64,000 bases of DNA from Phytomonospora sp040655735 (GTDB lineage Bacteria; Actinomycetota; Actinomycetes; Mycobacteriales; Micromonosporaceae). The position numbers and the translations under genes were made by a program. Below, in pieces: positions 12,001 to 18,564 of this stretch. The DNA lies in the NCBI RefSeq assembly GCF_040655735.1, contig NZ_JBFAKK010000006.1:310001-374000 (forward strand). Reading direction: 5' to 3'. Positions within the stretch are counted from its first letter, which is position 1; each line of letters opens with the position of its first letter. The notes beneath the pieces are model-generated. The model did not search any database, was not told the origin of the DNA, and saw nothing but the letters and a program-made list of their open reading frames with translations.

Positions 12001-14602
12001 CACCTCGGGTTCGAGCGGCCGACCGAAAGCGGTACTGGTGCCGCACCGGGCGGTGGCCAACACCGTCCGGTGGCGTGCGGCCACGACTGAACTGAGCGTC
12101 ACCGACGTCGTGGGTCACCATCTGGGTCTGGGCTTCGACGCCAACCTGGCCGAGATCTACCCGACCTTGGTGTCCGGCGCCACGTTGCGCCAGGCGCCCG
12201 ATCATCTCCGCACGGACCCTCGTGGACTCGCCCGGTGGTGGCGCGCTGAGGGGGTCACGGTGGCGACACTGCCGACGGCTCTCATGGAGGAGCTGTTCAC
12301 CGAGGAGTTGCCGCAGGGGCACCGTGTCCGATGCCTCGTCACGGGTGGAAGCCGACTGCTGCGACGCCCGCCGGCGTCCTCTCCCACCGTGGTGAACGAG
12401 TACGGTCCGACGGAGAACGCGATCGTCACCACAGCTGGAGTCGTGTCGCCTCACGGGTCCAAGGCTCCCGATATCGGCCGGCCCATCGACGGGAACCGGT
12501 TGTACGTGGTCGATCGCGCCGGCCGGTCCGTTCCGCGCGGTGCCGAGGGCGAGCTCTGGGTCGCCGGGACGGGCGTCGCGCTGGGATACCTCGGCGACGA
12601 GGAGGCCACGGCGGTGTCCTTCACCCCCGACCCTGCCGGCGACGGGCTCGTTTACCGAACCGGTGACCTGGTCGCGGTCACTCCCGATGGTGCCGTGGAC
12701 TTCCGCGGCCGCGTGGACGGGCAGGTCTCCATTCGCGGCAACCGCGTCGAGCCGGGAGAGGTCGAGGCCGCGCTGGCGGCGGTCGACGGCGTTCGGCAGG
12801 TCGCGGTGGTCGACGTCGAGGAGCGTGGTGAGACGCGGCTCGCCGCGTACGTGGTCGGCGAGCGAGGGCTCACCGCCGAAGCCCTGGCGGAGACGCTGGC
12901 CGAGCGGTTGCCGTCGTATCTGGTTCCCGAGCTGTGGTCTTTCCCCGAGGAGATCGCGCTGAGCGCGAACGGAAAGGTAGACCGCGACCGGCTTCCGGCG
13001 CCGACGGCGGCGGCCGTGGTGGCCCGGCCGGCATCGAGGCCGGCGAGCAAGCTGGAGGAGGCGATCGGCGAGATCTGGTGCGCCGAACTGGGACTGCCCG
13101 AGATCCCGGTGGACGTGTCGTTCTTCGATCTGGGCGGGCATTCACTGGGGGCCATTCGCACGGCCAACCGGATCCAGGACGAACTCGGCATCGAGGTCCC
13201 GGTGGTGAAGATCTTCGACACGCCGACCGTGCGGGGACTGGCGGCCGCGCTGGGCGGTGGGGTCGAGGAGGCCGACGAGGTCGAGGACAGCGCGCCGCTG
13301 AGTTTCCAGCAGGAGCAGATGTGGGCGGCCATGGCGCTGAGGGACAATCCGGCATCCACGCAGATCGCGTTGCGGGTCGACATCGAAGGCCCGCTTGACA
13401 CCGTCGCGCTGGAGACCGCCATCGACGGCGTCATCGCCGGGCATGGCGCTCTTCGCACACGAATCGTCGAACGGGACGGTGTGGGCCGCCAGGAAGTCCT
13501 ACGTCACCGGCGCTTCTCACTGCCGATCGAGGAGGTCCCACCGGACTCTGTCGACGCCTGGTGCGTGAGGTGGGGACGGGAACCGCACGACCTACTGTCC
13601 CCGCCCTTGCTCCGCGCCAGGCTCGCGAAGACGGCCGAGAACAAGCGGGTATTGCTACTCGCCGCCCAGCATCTCGTCATTGACGGGTGGTCGGTACTGA
13701 ACGTGGCCCGGGAGATCGGCGAACGGTACCGGGCGGCCATCGAAGGCCGCACAGAGGACGAGCGCGAACCGATGGCCACGTACGCGGCTTACGCGCGTGA
13801 CCAGCGAGCGGGGGAGGCACTCGCGGCGCCACTGCTCGACTACTGGCGCCGAGAGCTCGCCGGTGCGCCCGCGCGGCTCCTGCACCCGACCGACCATCCG
13901 CGCTCGGCTCTCGTGAGCACGGCCGGCGACGAGTACACCTTCGCATTCCCCACCGAGGTCGTCGATCGGATCGGCGAGCTGGCCTCGGCACTGCGGACAA
14001 CAACGCACCCGGTCTTGTCCGCAGGATTCGCGCTGCTCACCGCCGCCCTCACCGGGGAACGCGACATCGTGCTCGCCGGGCCGTACGCGCACCGTGAGAG
14101 GCGGGAGCACGAGGCGCTCGTGGGCTTTTTCGCCAGCTTGATGCCGACACGCGTCGATGTATCCGCCGTCGACTCGTTCGGCGAGCTGGTCACCGCGGTG
14201 CACAGGTCGTTCCTCTCAGGTCTCGGGCATCAGCCAGTGCCCTTTCCGCAGATCCTCGGCGCGCTCGACGCGAACTGGACCTTCGGCGCTCCTGCACCGG
14301 TCGCCACGGCGCTGCTGACGGTCAACCCCCCGGTTCCGGCGCTCGAGCTGCCGGGGTTGCGCACGCAGGTCATAGACCTCGCGCTGGAGACGGCGCGACG
14401 TGATTTCGTGTTCCTGGTCGCTCCGGAGGCGGGAAGGATCGGCGGCGCGGTCGAGTTCTCCACCGATCTCTACGATCGCGACACCATGGTCAGATGGTGC
14501 GACGCCTTCGTTCGTGTCGTCGACCGCGGCTCGTCCGATCCGGCCACGTCGGTGTCGACCTTGCTCGGCGAATTGGAGGACCTCCTGCGGCCAAGCGGCT
14601 GA
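4124..14602 (+). CDS. Hybrid FAAL-PKS-monooxygenase-NRPS megasynthase
   Basis: A single 3,492-residue protein. Domain order read from motifs: fatty acyl-AMP ligase (about 15-560, SSGSTAKAK at 180, A10 lysine K547); ACP1 (Ser598 in GLGSL); ketosynthase (Cys825, His961, His995); acyltransferase (Ser1258 in GHSVGEF, RAFH ending at His1360, malonyl-like); ACP2 (Ser1561 in GADSL); luciferase-like FMN monooxygenase (about 1690-2035); condensation (HHITADG 2175-2181); adenylation (FTSGSSG, A10 Lys2951); PCP (Ser3007 in GGHSL); terminal condensation-like domain (QHLVIDG). No ketoreductase, aminotransferase, thioesterase or reductase was seen. Inference: a fatty acid is activated, extended once with malonyl-CoA, oxidised by the monooxygenase and joined to one amino acid. 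The layout resembles the start of microginin (MicA) and puwainaphycin synthases minus the aminotransferase. The start has only a weak ribosome site. Confidence 0.93.
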   Translation: MIPSVRPALSQGRHVPLATGEAPTLADALILAAERHPGNGLRIIGEAATTRRTYPELLEAARRTLTALRAAGLGPGDRLICVVPPAADFFPVFWGCLLGGIVPTVVARPILWEEGDPGFEKLVHTSAKLGGPPVVGAEGTPLHRLRPDWELLDTAALLAGEPAMELHRPRPSDVALYQLSSGSTAKAKVIPLTHKGLVQLAVGVREDLGVDSESALLNWMPLDHSGGLLLYPVAGLWNGADVTHVHTELVIGSPARWLDLLDEYAVTHSWAPNFAYRQVTEAVAALGEPRWRLDRLRSLVSGGEQVSPATMRDFFAATAPSGLREDAFTTAWGMAETTTAISFAAVRPDRIHRVRRESLGGRLERVNEDGPDVATLLSVGPPSPGASFRIVGPDGTVLSEDHVGRLQLRSERITTGYLDDPAADAEVFSEDGWFDTGDLAFMANGEITIAGRAKDLLILNGNNHYCHDIEQAATVPGVLAGHVVACGIPNDGTGTEDLVVFCTPEPGYDPADVAARVRATVGERLRLLVARVVAVAEAEFPRTSSGKLQRLKLRERFVAGGFDEPGVPVAEAVSAVLSEFVPPPFERGRPFHELGLGSLQLARVRVRLTEVLGREVPITALYAHPTAEALASHLAGGPVPKAIVEPEPVGAPDSRIAVIGMAARFPGARDVGEFWANLLAGVDSVITYADGELAANGVPRGPGRVGATGALDGVEAFDHRFFGMSAKEAALTDPQQRLFAECAHHALEHAGYAGGERRIGLFAGSGMNLYPHHTYLRNNLSGAVDEADPLDAVAIAVGNQPDFLATRAAYRLGLTGPAVNVQTACSTSLVAVHMAVRSLLSGESEIAVAGASAVHVPQLTAYRHAEGSILSAAGRCRPFDADADGTVGGNGVAAVVLKPYAKALADGDTIHGIIVGTAVNNDGAGKVGFTAPSESGQVEVMRAALSAAGIEATGVGYVEAHGTGTLVGDPIEVGALAKVYGAGTVLGSVKANIGHLDSCSGMAGLIKALLVVRDGEIPPQINYRRPNPALGLEPAGFRIPTAPEPWRGTGPRRAAVTALGVGGTNAHVIVEEPGALPPGAAEAGPVVLPLSAADAESLADLAVSTRDFLRAGPGAVLGDVAATAALGRRHLRHRLAVTGSDAAGLAAELDRHLAGRSGPRLAAGHEQAGALVFTFTGQGADPEPVDALSERFPAFAEVFDRAAEAARSAGADIRAAMVDPNTEWTTELAQPAIVAVQCAMTALWTAAGLRPGHVCGHSVGEFAALVAAGALTVEDAVRLAAGRGRLMRRSGAEGAMLAVLAERAVVDSLLESLPGLELAVVNGAEQFTLGGPSKAVDDAEKLCAGLDVSYRRLAVTRAFHTRLVEPVLGDLAELAASVVFKPVAVPFVSSVDGKVRAPGWAPDAAYVRAQARATVRFDAALDTLAGTDRACFLEVGSDAVLTGIGRRHDASARWIATQRRGVEQVDAVMRAAAGLYAAGADLDWTALQRGRRVPLPAYPFRPHRHWVEPAAKEAEHAVAVPVATAPGPVLDRIVEVTAELLGAEPGGVAAGDDFVELGADSLSLINLTRRVGDEYGVRIPMRELFGELNTPGKLAGAVASRMEPVGVPPVSASVAVAEPVVSGVPAPVAGPAGDGVEGIIHRQLALMEEQLRLLGGPVRPESVVAPVIETVPEPTAVPVTRAAPATGEALIDFGLYFFGDYPEGRAGAYRHILDAARFADTEGFHSVWMPERHFHSFGGIFPNPSVLASAIAAQTTRIRLNAGSVVLPLHNPIRVAEEWSMVDNLSGGRVGIGVAPGWSAQDFVLAPENFGRHKAVMYENLATVRELWAGGSVTGRSGTGEDIEVRLFPRPVQERPPMFTAIVGNPDSYRQAAAADLGVITNLMTQDVDALAANIALYRATRAENGLDPDAGRVVVLLHTHLGPDDAEARRAAFEPFCAYLKSSLSLLGQVANSLGMSIDFENTPADDLRFMLERAYERYCAERALIGSPERAEAIVRAVKDAGADEIAAFIDFGLTAAEVAAGLPHLDALRRSFLVEAQAATEVAPMSPGQRRLWTVDRISPGGTGYNEAAAVRLDGPLDAGALRNALQRFTDRHATLRTVYGEADGEPRQFVRPRTTVDLTVTEHAADTEAGAVEGVMSAESRRVFDLAEGPVSAFRLLRFGPERHVFVCVFHHITADGWSYGIFARELGELYRAEVTGSAAALPTPDTTYADLARERDGEPTAPGALAYWRERLGDAPPPLDLPTGRARPESPSDSGRSLFLDLSSAATERVIAYGRRNRVTLFTVLITGLAAALRQRTGREDFVLGTGVAGRDERSEAVFGFMVETVPLRLDLRGATSFRDLTARVADLTAEAVDHAVPFDEIVRAVNPPRRPGRGALFDIAVEYSNSATFGFDFPGVTATRLPVGLSKAPADLTVYVSCDETVRWHVEYRTDVYDEETVRGLFAAFEETLAAGVEDPDGDLGRRSDAELVPVLEGPPAIVDGATLHGLVARSIAEHGDRIAVADDEVRWTYRELGERADAIASMLHAEGVGAGDIVAVCLERSPVLVAAQLAVMRRGAAFLPLDPQSPPERLRMLVAACGARGVIGADLGAAFALDVEGPLPQAPVEAVEVDAEAAAYCIFTSGSSGRPKAVLVPHRAVANTVRWRAATTELSVTDVVGHHLGLGFDANLAEIYPTLVSGATLRQAPDHLRTDPRGLARWWRAEGVTVATLPTALMEELFTEELPQGHRVRCLVTGGSRLLRRPPASSPTVVNEYGPTENAIVTTAGVVSPHGSKAPDIGRPIDGNRLYVVDRAGRSVPRGAEGELWVAGTGVALGYLGDEEATAVSFTPDPAGDGLVYRTGDLVAVTPDGAVDFRGRVDGQVSIRGNRVEPGEVEAALAAVDGVRQVAVVDVEERGETRLAAYVVGERGLTAEALAETLAERLPSYLVPELWSFPEEIALSANGKVDRDRLPAPTAAAVVARPASRPASKLEEAIGEIWCAELGLPEIPVDVSFFDLGGHSLGAIRTANRIQDELGIEVPVVKIFDTPTVRGLAAALGGGVEEADEVEDSAPLSFQQEQMWAAMALRDNPASTQIALRVDIEGPLDTVALETAIDGVIAGHGALRTRIVERDGVGRQEVLRHRRFSLPIEEVPPDSVDAWCVRWGREPHDLLSPPLLRARLAKTAENKRVLLLAAQHLVIDGWSVLNVAREIGERYRAAIEGRTEDEREPMATYAAYARDQRAGEALAAPLLDYWRRELAGAPARLLHPTDHPRSALVSTAGDEYTFAFPTEVVDRIGELASALRTTTHPVLSAGFALLTAALTGERDIVLAGPYAHRERREHEALVGFFASLMPTRVDVSAVDSFGELVTAVHRSFLSGLGHQPVPFPQILGALDANWTFGAPAPVATALLTVNPPVPALELPGLRTQVIDLALETARRDFVFLVAPEAGRIGGAVEFSTDLYDRDTMVRWCDAFVRVVDRGSSDPATSVSTLLGELEDLLRPSG
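6080..8935 (+). other. PKS extension module: KS-AT-ACP2, no reductive domains
   Basis: The ketosynthase carries all three catalytic residues (QTACSTS, EAHGTGT, NIGHLD). The acyltransferase has GHSVGEF and, at the specificity site, RAFH, closest to the malonyl-type HAFH rather than the methylmalonyl YASH. ACP2 follows at GADSLSL. No KR, DH, ER, MT or aminotransferase domain lies between AT and the next domain, so the first product should be a beta-ketoacyl-ACP unless an enzyme acts in trans. Confidence 0.85.
9187..10230 (+). other. Embedded luciferase-like (MupA/MOX type) FMN monooxygenase domain
   Basis: About 345 residues with the bacterial luciferase-like fold signature: IDFGLYFFGDYPEG start, PERHFHSFGG, GSVVLPLHNPIRVAEEW and SGGRVGIGVAPGW. 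Integrated domains of this kind are known in MupA and in cyanobacterial microginin/puwainaphycin synthases, where they are linked to alpha-hydroxylation of the acyl chain. Here it follows ACP2 directly, where those systems carry an aminotransferase first. Alpha-hydroxylation of a beta-ketoacyl-ACP is therefore an inference. Confidence 0.8.
10258..13260 (+). other. NRPS module: C-A-PCP, substrate not assigned
   Basis: The condensation domain has an intact HHITADG motif. Aligning the adenylation domain by eye to GrsA PheA (FDANLAEIY, VATLPT, VTGGS, NEYGPTENAIV) gives the ten-residue code D-A-A-T-V-G-E-I-V-K. I do not recognise this as a canonical code, so no amino acid is assigned. Glu at position 322 hints at a polar side chain, weakly. 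The PCP serine is in DLGGHSLGAI. No epimerisation or methylation domain is visible. Confidence 0.8.
13297..14602 (+). other. Terminal condensation-like domain replacing a thioesterase
   Basis: The last 430 residues form a second condensation domain (PLSFQQEQMW start). Its core motif is QHLVIDGW: the second, catalytic His is kept but the first His is Gln. Nothing follows it; the protein stops after LLRPSG and no NRPS or thioesterase gene lies downstream. Terminal C domains can release products by condensing with a free amine or alcohol, or by cyclisation. Which of these applies here cannot be told from sequence. Confidence 0.75.
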
Positions 14603-14634
14603 TCTTCGATCCGCCCGCGTCTAATGTCCGCTTC

Positions 14635-15351
14635 ATGAGACTCATCGATCTCGACGGCCCCGGCCCTCTGCTCGACGCCGTCCACCGCGATGTCCTGAGC
14701 CCGAGTTTTCCGCCCGCGGAGCTGGAGCCGCTGGACTCGTTGCGCGCCGAGGTCGCCGAGGGCCGGACCGTGGTGTCGGCGGTGCTCGACGCCGGGAAGC
14801 GGCCGGTGGCCGCGGCGGTCGGGCATTGGTCGCCGCAGGCGCGGGTGCAGTTGCTGAGCCATCTCGCGGTGCTGTCCTCGCAGCGTGGCACGGGCGTGGG
14901 GCGGCAGCTGCTGGGCCATGTCCTCGACGACTGGCGCGTGTCGCACCGGCCGTGCCTGATCCTCGCCGAGGTCGAGCATCCCGAGGCGCATGGTGGCAGC
15001 GACGCGCACGGGGACCCGCTGGCGCGGCTGCGCTTCTACGCGCGCTTCGGGGCGATGGCGCTCGACCTGCCGTACTTCCAGCCGGCGCTCGCGCCGGGGG
15101 GCGAACGGATGTTCGGGATGCTCCTGCTGGTCCTGCACATCGACCCCGAGCTCATGGGCGAGGGCGCGGGGACGGTCTCGGCGGTGCCGCTGCGCGCGTT
15201 CATGATCGAGTATCTGGCGCACACGGAGGGCACGCGACCGGAGTCGGACCCTTCGACGGTCGCGTTGTTCGGCGCGATCGACCAGCCCGGCGGGGTGCCG
15301 GTGCTGCCCGTCGACGACCCGAAGCGGCTGCCCGTCTCGACTCCCGGCTAG
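14635..15351 (+). CDS. GNAT-family N-acetyltransferase
   Basis: A 238-residue protein with a GNAT core: beta strand LLSHLAVLSSQRGTGVGRQL holding the R/Q-x-x-G-x-G/A acetyl-CoA loop (QRGTGVGRQL), then RLRFYARFGAMALD near the C terminus. I chose ATG 14635 because the frame extends back into the synthase's 3' end without a ribosome site. It starts 32 bp after the megasynthase stop on the same strand, so co-transcription is possible, but it also looks like a generic acetyltransferase and may be unrelated to the product. Its stop overlaps that of the convergent DUF2277 gene by 4 bp (CTAG at 15348-15351). Confidence 0.75.
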   Translation: MRLIDLDGPGPLLDAVHRDVLSPSFPPAELEPLDSLRAEVAEGRTVVSAVLDAGKRPVAAAVGHWSPQARVQLLSHLAVLSSQRGTGVGRQLLGHVLDDWRVSHRPCLILAEVEHPEAHGGSDAHGDPLARLRFYARFGAMALDLPYFQPALAPGGERMFGMLLLVLHIDPELMGEGAGTVSAVPLRAFMIEYLAHTEGTRPESDPSTVALFGAIDQPGGVPVLPVDDPKRLPVSTPG

Positions 15352-15626
15352 CTCGCCGGTGCCCCGAATCTGCGCTCGGAGCGAGCCTTGGCCTTGGCTG
15401 CCATCTCCTCGCGCGACAGCGGCGGGGCGGGGCTGACCAGGGCGGCGAGCAGGGCCGACGTGGCTTCGGCGACGGCCGTGACCGCCTGCTCGAAGGCCTC
15501 CTGGTTGGCGGCGGAGGGTTTGCTCGAGCCGCTCACCTTGCGGACGTACTGGAGGGCCGCGTCATGGACCTCCTCGTCGGTGACCGGCGGGTCGATGTTG
15601 TAGAGGCGGTGGATGTTTCTGCACAT
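15348..15626 (-). CDS. DUF2277 family protein
   Basis: A 92-residue protein beginning MCRNIHRLYNIDPPVTDEE with a central ALQYVRKVSG, matching the small conserved family DUF2277, whose members are about this length and share the same N-terminal block. No function is established. The ATG at 15626 is the only sensible start. It converges on the GNAT gene with a 4-bp stop-codon overlap. Alanine-rich helices (EAFEQAVTAVAEATSALLAAL) suggest a small helical soluble protein. The family call is secure; any role is unknown. Confidence 0.88.
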   Translation of the reverse strand: MCRNIHRLYNIDPPVTDEEVHDAALQYVRKVSGSSKPSAANQEAFEQAVTAVAEATSALLAALVSPAPPLSREEMAAKAKARSERRFGAPAS

Positions 15627-15690
15627 GCGATCAAGGTACGTCGTGGGTACGACGGTCGGGCGGCACGCGGCGAAACGTCGAGGGCCGACC

Positions 15691-16164
15691 TCATCGGTCG
15701 GGTCCGGTCGGCACGGGAGCGAAGTGGACCGGCACCTCGTGCACGGCCGCTTCGGCGAGGAGCGCCCCGAGGGCGAGGGCCGCCGTCGAACCGCCGAGCC
15801 AGGGAGCCATGCGGCGAGCGGTGCCGAAATGGGTTCGGACCACGATCATGCGGCGGGTGACGGTCACGGAGGCGATGTCCTGCCAGAGGATCGTTGCAGC
15901 ACCGAATGTACCGACTTGGGCGAATCGGAGATCCCAGGTGGTGACTTCCAGCAGTCGCCATCCGCGAAGGAGGATCGGCCCGCCGGCGACCGCGGCGAGG
16001 GCGATCAGGATGTCTCCCCACCAGATGCCGCCGGCGTCGTTCGTCATGTGCCCGGCGATGAGGGCGGCGAGGGCCAGCACGAACATCGCCGTCGGCACGG
16101 TGCCCGGTCGAAGGGTGGCCAGCACTTTGAGCGGGCGGGGGTCTGCGGGGTCTTCTGCGGGCAC
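15691..16164 (-). CDS. Hypothetical membrane protein with PH-like segment
   Basis: This 157-residue protein starts at GTG 16164, with AGGAG 7 nt upstream. Two hydrophobic segments near the N terminus (VPTAMFVLALAALIAGH and IWWGDILIALAAVAGGPILL) are followed by a beta-rich stretch (VTTWDLRFAQVGTFGAATILW, SVTVTRRMIVVRTHF) resembling the PH-like domains of small actinobacterial membrane proteins. A weaker third hydrophobic segment sits near the C terminus. It lies between DUF2277 and an esterase gene, all on the minus strand with gaps of about 50-65 bp. I do not recognise a named family. Confidence 0.6.
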   Translation of the reverse strand: MPAEDPADPRPLKVLATLRPGTVPTAMFVLALAALIAGHMTNDAGGIWWGDILIALAAVAGGPILLRGWRLLEVTTWDLRFAQVGTFGAATILWQDIASVTVTRRMIVVRTHFGTARRMAPWLGGSTAALALGALLAEAAVHEVPVHFAPVPTGPDR

Positions 16165-16210
16165 GGGTGCTCCTGGGTGGCGACGAGGCGGTCAGGCGAA
16201 GTATCCCCGT

Positions 16211-17176
16211 CTACTCCCCCATCACGCTCGCGAAGAACTCCCGCTGTGCGGCGAAGAGGGCCTCCCCCGCCTCGGCCTCGCCCTTGTGGGGGAAGTGCCC
16301 GGCGGGCAGCACGTGGAGTCGTTTGTCCCCGCCGAGGGCGTTGTACACGGCGAACTGTCCCGGCGGTGGCACGGCGGGATCGAACAGGGCCGCGCCGACC
16401 TGCACCGGCATGGTGATCCGGGAAGCGGCGGTGGCCGCGTCGAAGTAGGCGAGCACGTCGAGCACTTCGGGGTGTCGCCGGTGGCGGGCGGTGACGGCGT
16501 CGCCGCTGCCGACGCAGGGCAGCGTGACGCGCAGGGGATGGTTGCCGAAGCTCGGCACGTCGAGGTGAGCCGCGGCGAAGCGCCGGTCCCACGGCAGGGC
16601 GAGGGCGCCGATCCCGCCGCCGAAACTGCTCCCGAGGTAGCCGAGGGATCCGGCGGTCTCGGGGATCAGCGTGGTGAGGGCGGTCGCGGCGCACCACACG
16701 TCGGCGGCGCAGCCACCGTGCACGTAGGTCTCCCGCGACTCGATCCCGTGCAGGACGTGCTCGGCCGCGACCTCGGGGATGCCCGGGACCCGGCCGCGGC
16801 GCCACATCCCGCGCAGGCAGGGGAAGATCGCCGCCACGCGGTCGAGCGGCAGGCGGATGTCCGGTTCACCGCGACCGCCGTATCCGTGCCCGACGACAAG
16901 GCCGTGCTCGACCACCCCGTCGGCCGGCAGGGTCAGCCACCCGCCGATCCGCACGCCGCCCAGGCTCGTGAACCCCACCGAGTGGATCCGCACTCCCCCG
17001 ACCTCGCCCTCCACCGGTCCCAGTTCGGCGGCGACGTCGACCTGGGCCGCGGCGCCGGCGAGGCCGCGCCAGAACTCGTCGAAGTCGGGCGGCCCGGCGG
17101 GCGCGCCGACCTCCAGCAGCCGTTCCACGTCGTGGCCGTAGGCGGGATCGAAGGGGAAGTCGTGGGCGAAGGCCAT
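16211..17176 (-). CDS. Acetyl xylan esterase / cephalosporin-C deacetylase-like hydrolase
   Basis: A 321-residue alpha/beta hydrolase of the AXE1 (CE7) family: N-terminal FPFDPAYGHDVERLL block with PDFDEFW, oxyanion-region HGYGGRGEPD, nucleophile Ser in GYLGSSFGGG, acid Asp in ALFDPAVPP and catalytic His in PAGHFPHKGEAEAG. Length matches the usual 310-330. The ATG at 17176 has AGGAG upstream. CE7 enzymes remove acetyl groups from xylo-oligosaccharides and related substrates inside the cell. No sugar-uptake genes are adjacent, so the substrate is open. It is divergent from the PucR-type regulator, which might control it. Confidence 0.85.
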   Translation of the reverse strand: MAFAHDFPFDPAYGHDVERLLEVGAPAGPPDFDEFWRGLAGAAAQVDVAAELGPVEGEVGGVRIHSVGFTSLGGVRIGGWLTLPADGVVEHGLVVGHGYGGRGEPDIRLPLDRVAAIFPCLRGMWRRGRVPGIPEVAAEHVLHGIESRETYVHGGCAADVWCAATALTTLIPETAGSLGYLGSSFGGGIGALALPWDRRFAAAHLDVPSFGNHPLRVTLPCVGSGDAVTARHRRHPEVLDVLAYFDAATAASRITMPVQVGAALFDPAVPPPGQFAVYNALGGDKRLHVLPAGHFPHKGEAEAGEALFAAQREFFASVMGE

Positions 17177-17279
17177 GGGCGCTCCTGACGCGGTGACGGG
17201 CGGCCGCGTCCTTGCGACCGGGAGTGGCGGGAGGCAGAATACGGGCAGGTCGACGCCGGGCGGGTCAGTGATGATCGAC

Positions 17280-17298
17280 GAGGGTAGCTCGTACCCTC
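17280..17298. promoter_or_regulatory. Perfect inverted repeat before the PucR-type gene
   Basis: GAGGGTA-N5-TACCCTC, 7-bp perfect arms, ends 15 bp before the ATG at 17314. It lies between two divergent promoters and is a candidate operator, possibly for autoregulation. Hairpin formation in the 5' leader is the alternative. Confidence 0.4.
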
Positions 17299-17313
17299 AG
17301 AACGGAGCACCTC

Positions 17314-18558
17314 ATGCCCCAACGCTCCGCGGACGTGCGTCCGCTCTCGCTGGGAAACCGGCCCCTCCACCTGCTCGTCGAACGGCAACGGCTGTCCCTG
17401 GCACGCAGCCTCGTCGCCGGCTTCGTCGAGGAGATCCCGATGTACCGCCAGCTCCCGCACGAGGAGATAACCGGCGACATCACCCGCATCACCGCGCACA
17501 ACCTGTCCATGATCGCCGGCGTCTTTCGCGACCGCCGCGCCCCGACGGAGGCCGAACTCGCCCCACTGCGCAGCTCGGCCGCCCGGCGGGCGCAGGAGGG
17601 TGTTCCGCTCAACGCGTTACTGACCGCCTACCACGTGGGCGCCCGGCGCGTCTGGGACCACCTCTTCGGCGATCCCGCACCCGGTGACCTCGAGGACGTG
17701 ACCGCCGCCAGCAGTCTCATCCTGGTCTACACCCAGGCGGTGACCTCGGCGGTGTGCGACGCCTACCTGGAGGAGCGCGAGCGGATGCTCAGCCAGGAGC
17801 AGCACGCCCGGCACGCCGTCCTGACCGCGCTGCTCAACGGCGACGACCCGGCGACGGCGGGCCCGTCGGCGGGTGTGCGGATCTCCTCGCGCTACCTGGT
17901 CCTGACCGTCGAGATCGCCCCGCATCCCGACGAGGACCGGCCGGGCACCGCCTCGGCCGTCGCCGGAAGGCGCAAGCTGCACCGGGCGACCGCGACCCTC
18001 GACGCCTTCGCGTCCGAACCCGCGCTGACCGCCTTCGACGCGACCGGTGGTCTGGCGCTCGTGCCGCTAGGTGACTGCGCGGTGGACTGGGACGCCGCCG
18101 GTGAGCTGGTGCGCGACATGTCGCGGGCGGCCGGCGCCGACGTCCGCTCCGCCGCCGAGACCGCCGCGCCCGCAGGGATCCCGGCCGCGGTCACGCTCAC
18201 ACAGGAGATCCTCGACGTGGCCCGCTCCTTCGCGCGACCACCCGGGCTGTACCGGCTGTCCGATGTGCTGCTGGAGTACCAGCTCACCCGCCCGAGCGTG
18301 GCGACCGGTGAGCTCGCCGGCCTGCTCGACCCGCTCGCCGGCAGTCCGGGGCTGCTTCGGACCGTCGAGGTGCACCTGGGCAACGGCCTCGACCGCCGTC
18401 GCACCGCCGCGGCCCTGCACGTCCATCCCAACACCGTCGACTACCGGCTGCGGCGCGTGGCGTGCCTGACGGGCCTCGACGCGGCCGATCCGGCCGACCT
18501 ACAGCGGATCGGGGCCGCGCTGGCCGCCCGCCGGGTCCTGGCCGGCGGGCGGCGCTGA
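17314..18558 (+). CDS. PucR/CdaR-type helix-turn-helix regulator
   Basis: A 414-residue regulator. The N-terminal half is an all-helical sensor-like region of the sort common in actinobacterial PucR proteins (EEITGDITRITAHNL, VPLNALLTAYHVGARRVW). The C-terminal PucR HTH_30 domain is clear: TVEVHLGNGLDRRRTAAALH followed by VHPNTVDYRLRRVACLTGL. The ATG 17314 has GGAG 7 nt upstream. One leucine (17617-17619) is encoded by TTA, very rare in this genome; in Streptomyces such codons place a gene under the developmental tRNA bldA. The gene converges on the SGNH hydrolase, 6 bp apart. The ligand and targets are unknown. Confidence 0.85.
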   Translation: MPQRSADVRPLSLGNRPLHLLVERQRLSLARSLVAGFVEEIPMYRQLPHEEITGDITRITAHNLSMIAGVFRDRRAPTEAELAPLRSSAARRAQEGVPLNALLTAYHVGARRVWDHLFGDPAPGDLEDVTAASSLILVYTQAVTSAVCDAYLEERERMLSQEQHARHAVLTALLNGDDPATAGPSAGVRISSRYLVLTVEIAPHPDEDRPGTASAVAGRRKLHRATATLDAFASEPALTAFDATGGLALVPLGDCAVDWDAAGELVRDMSRAAGADVRSAAETAAPAGIPAAVTLTQEILDVARSFARPPGLYRLSDVLLEYQLTRPSVATGELAGLLDPLAGSPGLLRTVEVHLGNGLDRRRTAAALHVHPNTVDYRLRRVACLTGLDAADPADLQRIGAALAARRVLAGGRR

Positions 18559-18564
18559 GGCGCG

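Noticed and set aside
14494..14634. Longer start of the GNAT gene inside the synthase 3' end
   Set aside because: The extra 47 residues are basic and unlike the family; ATG 14635 gives the normal GNAT start.
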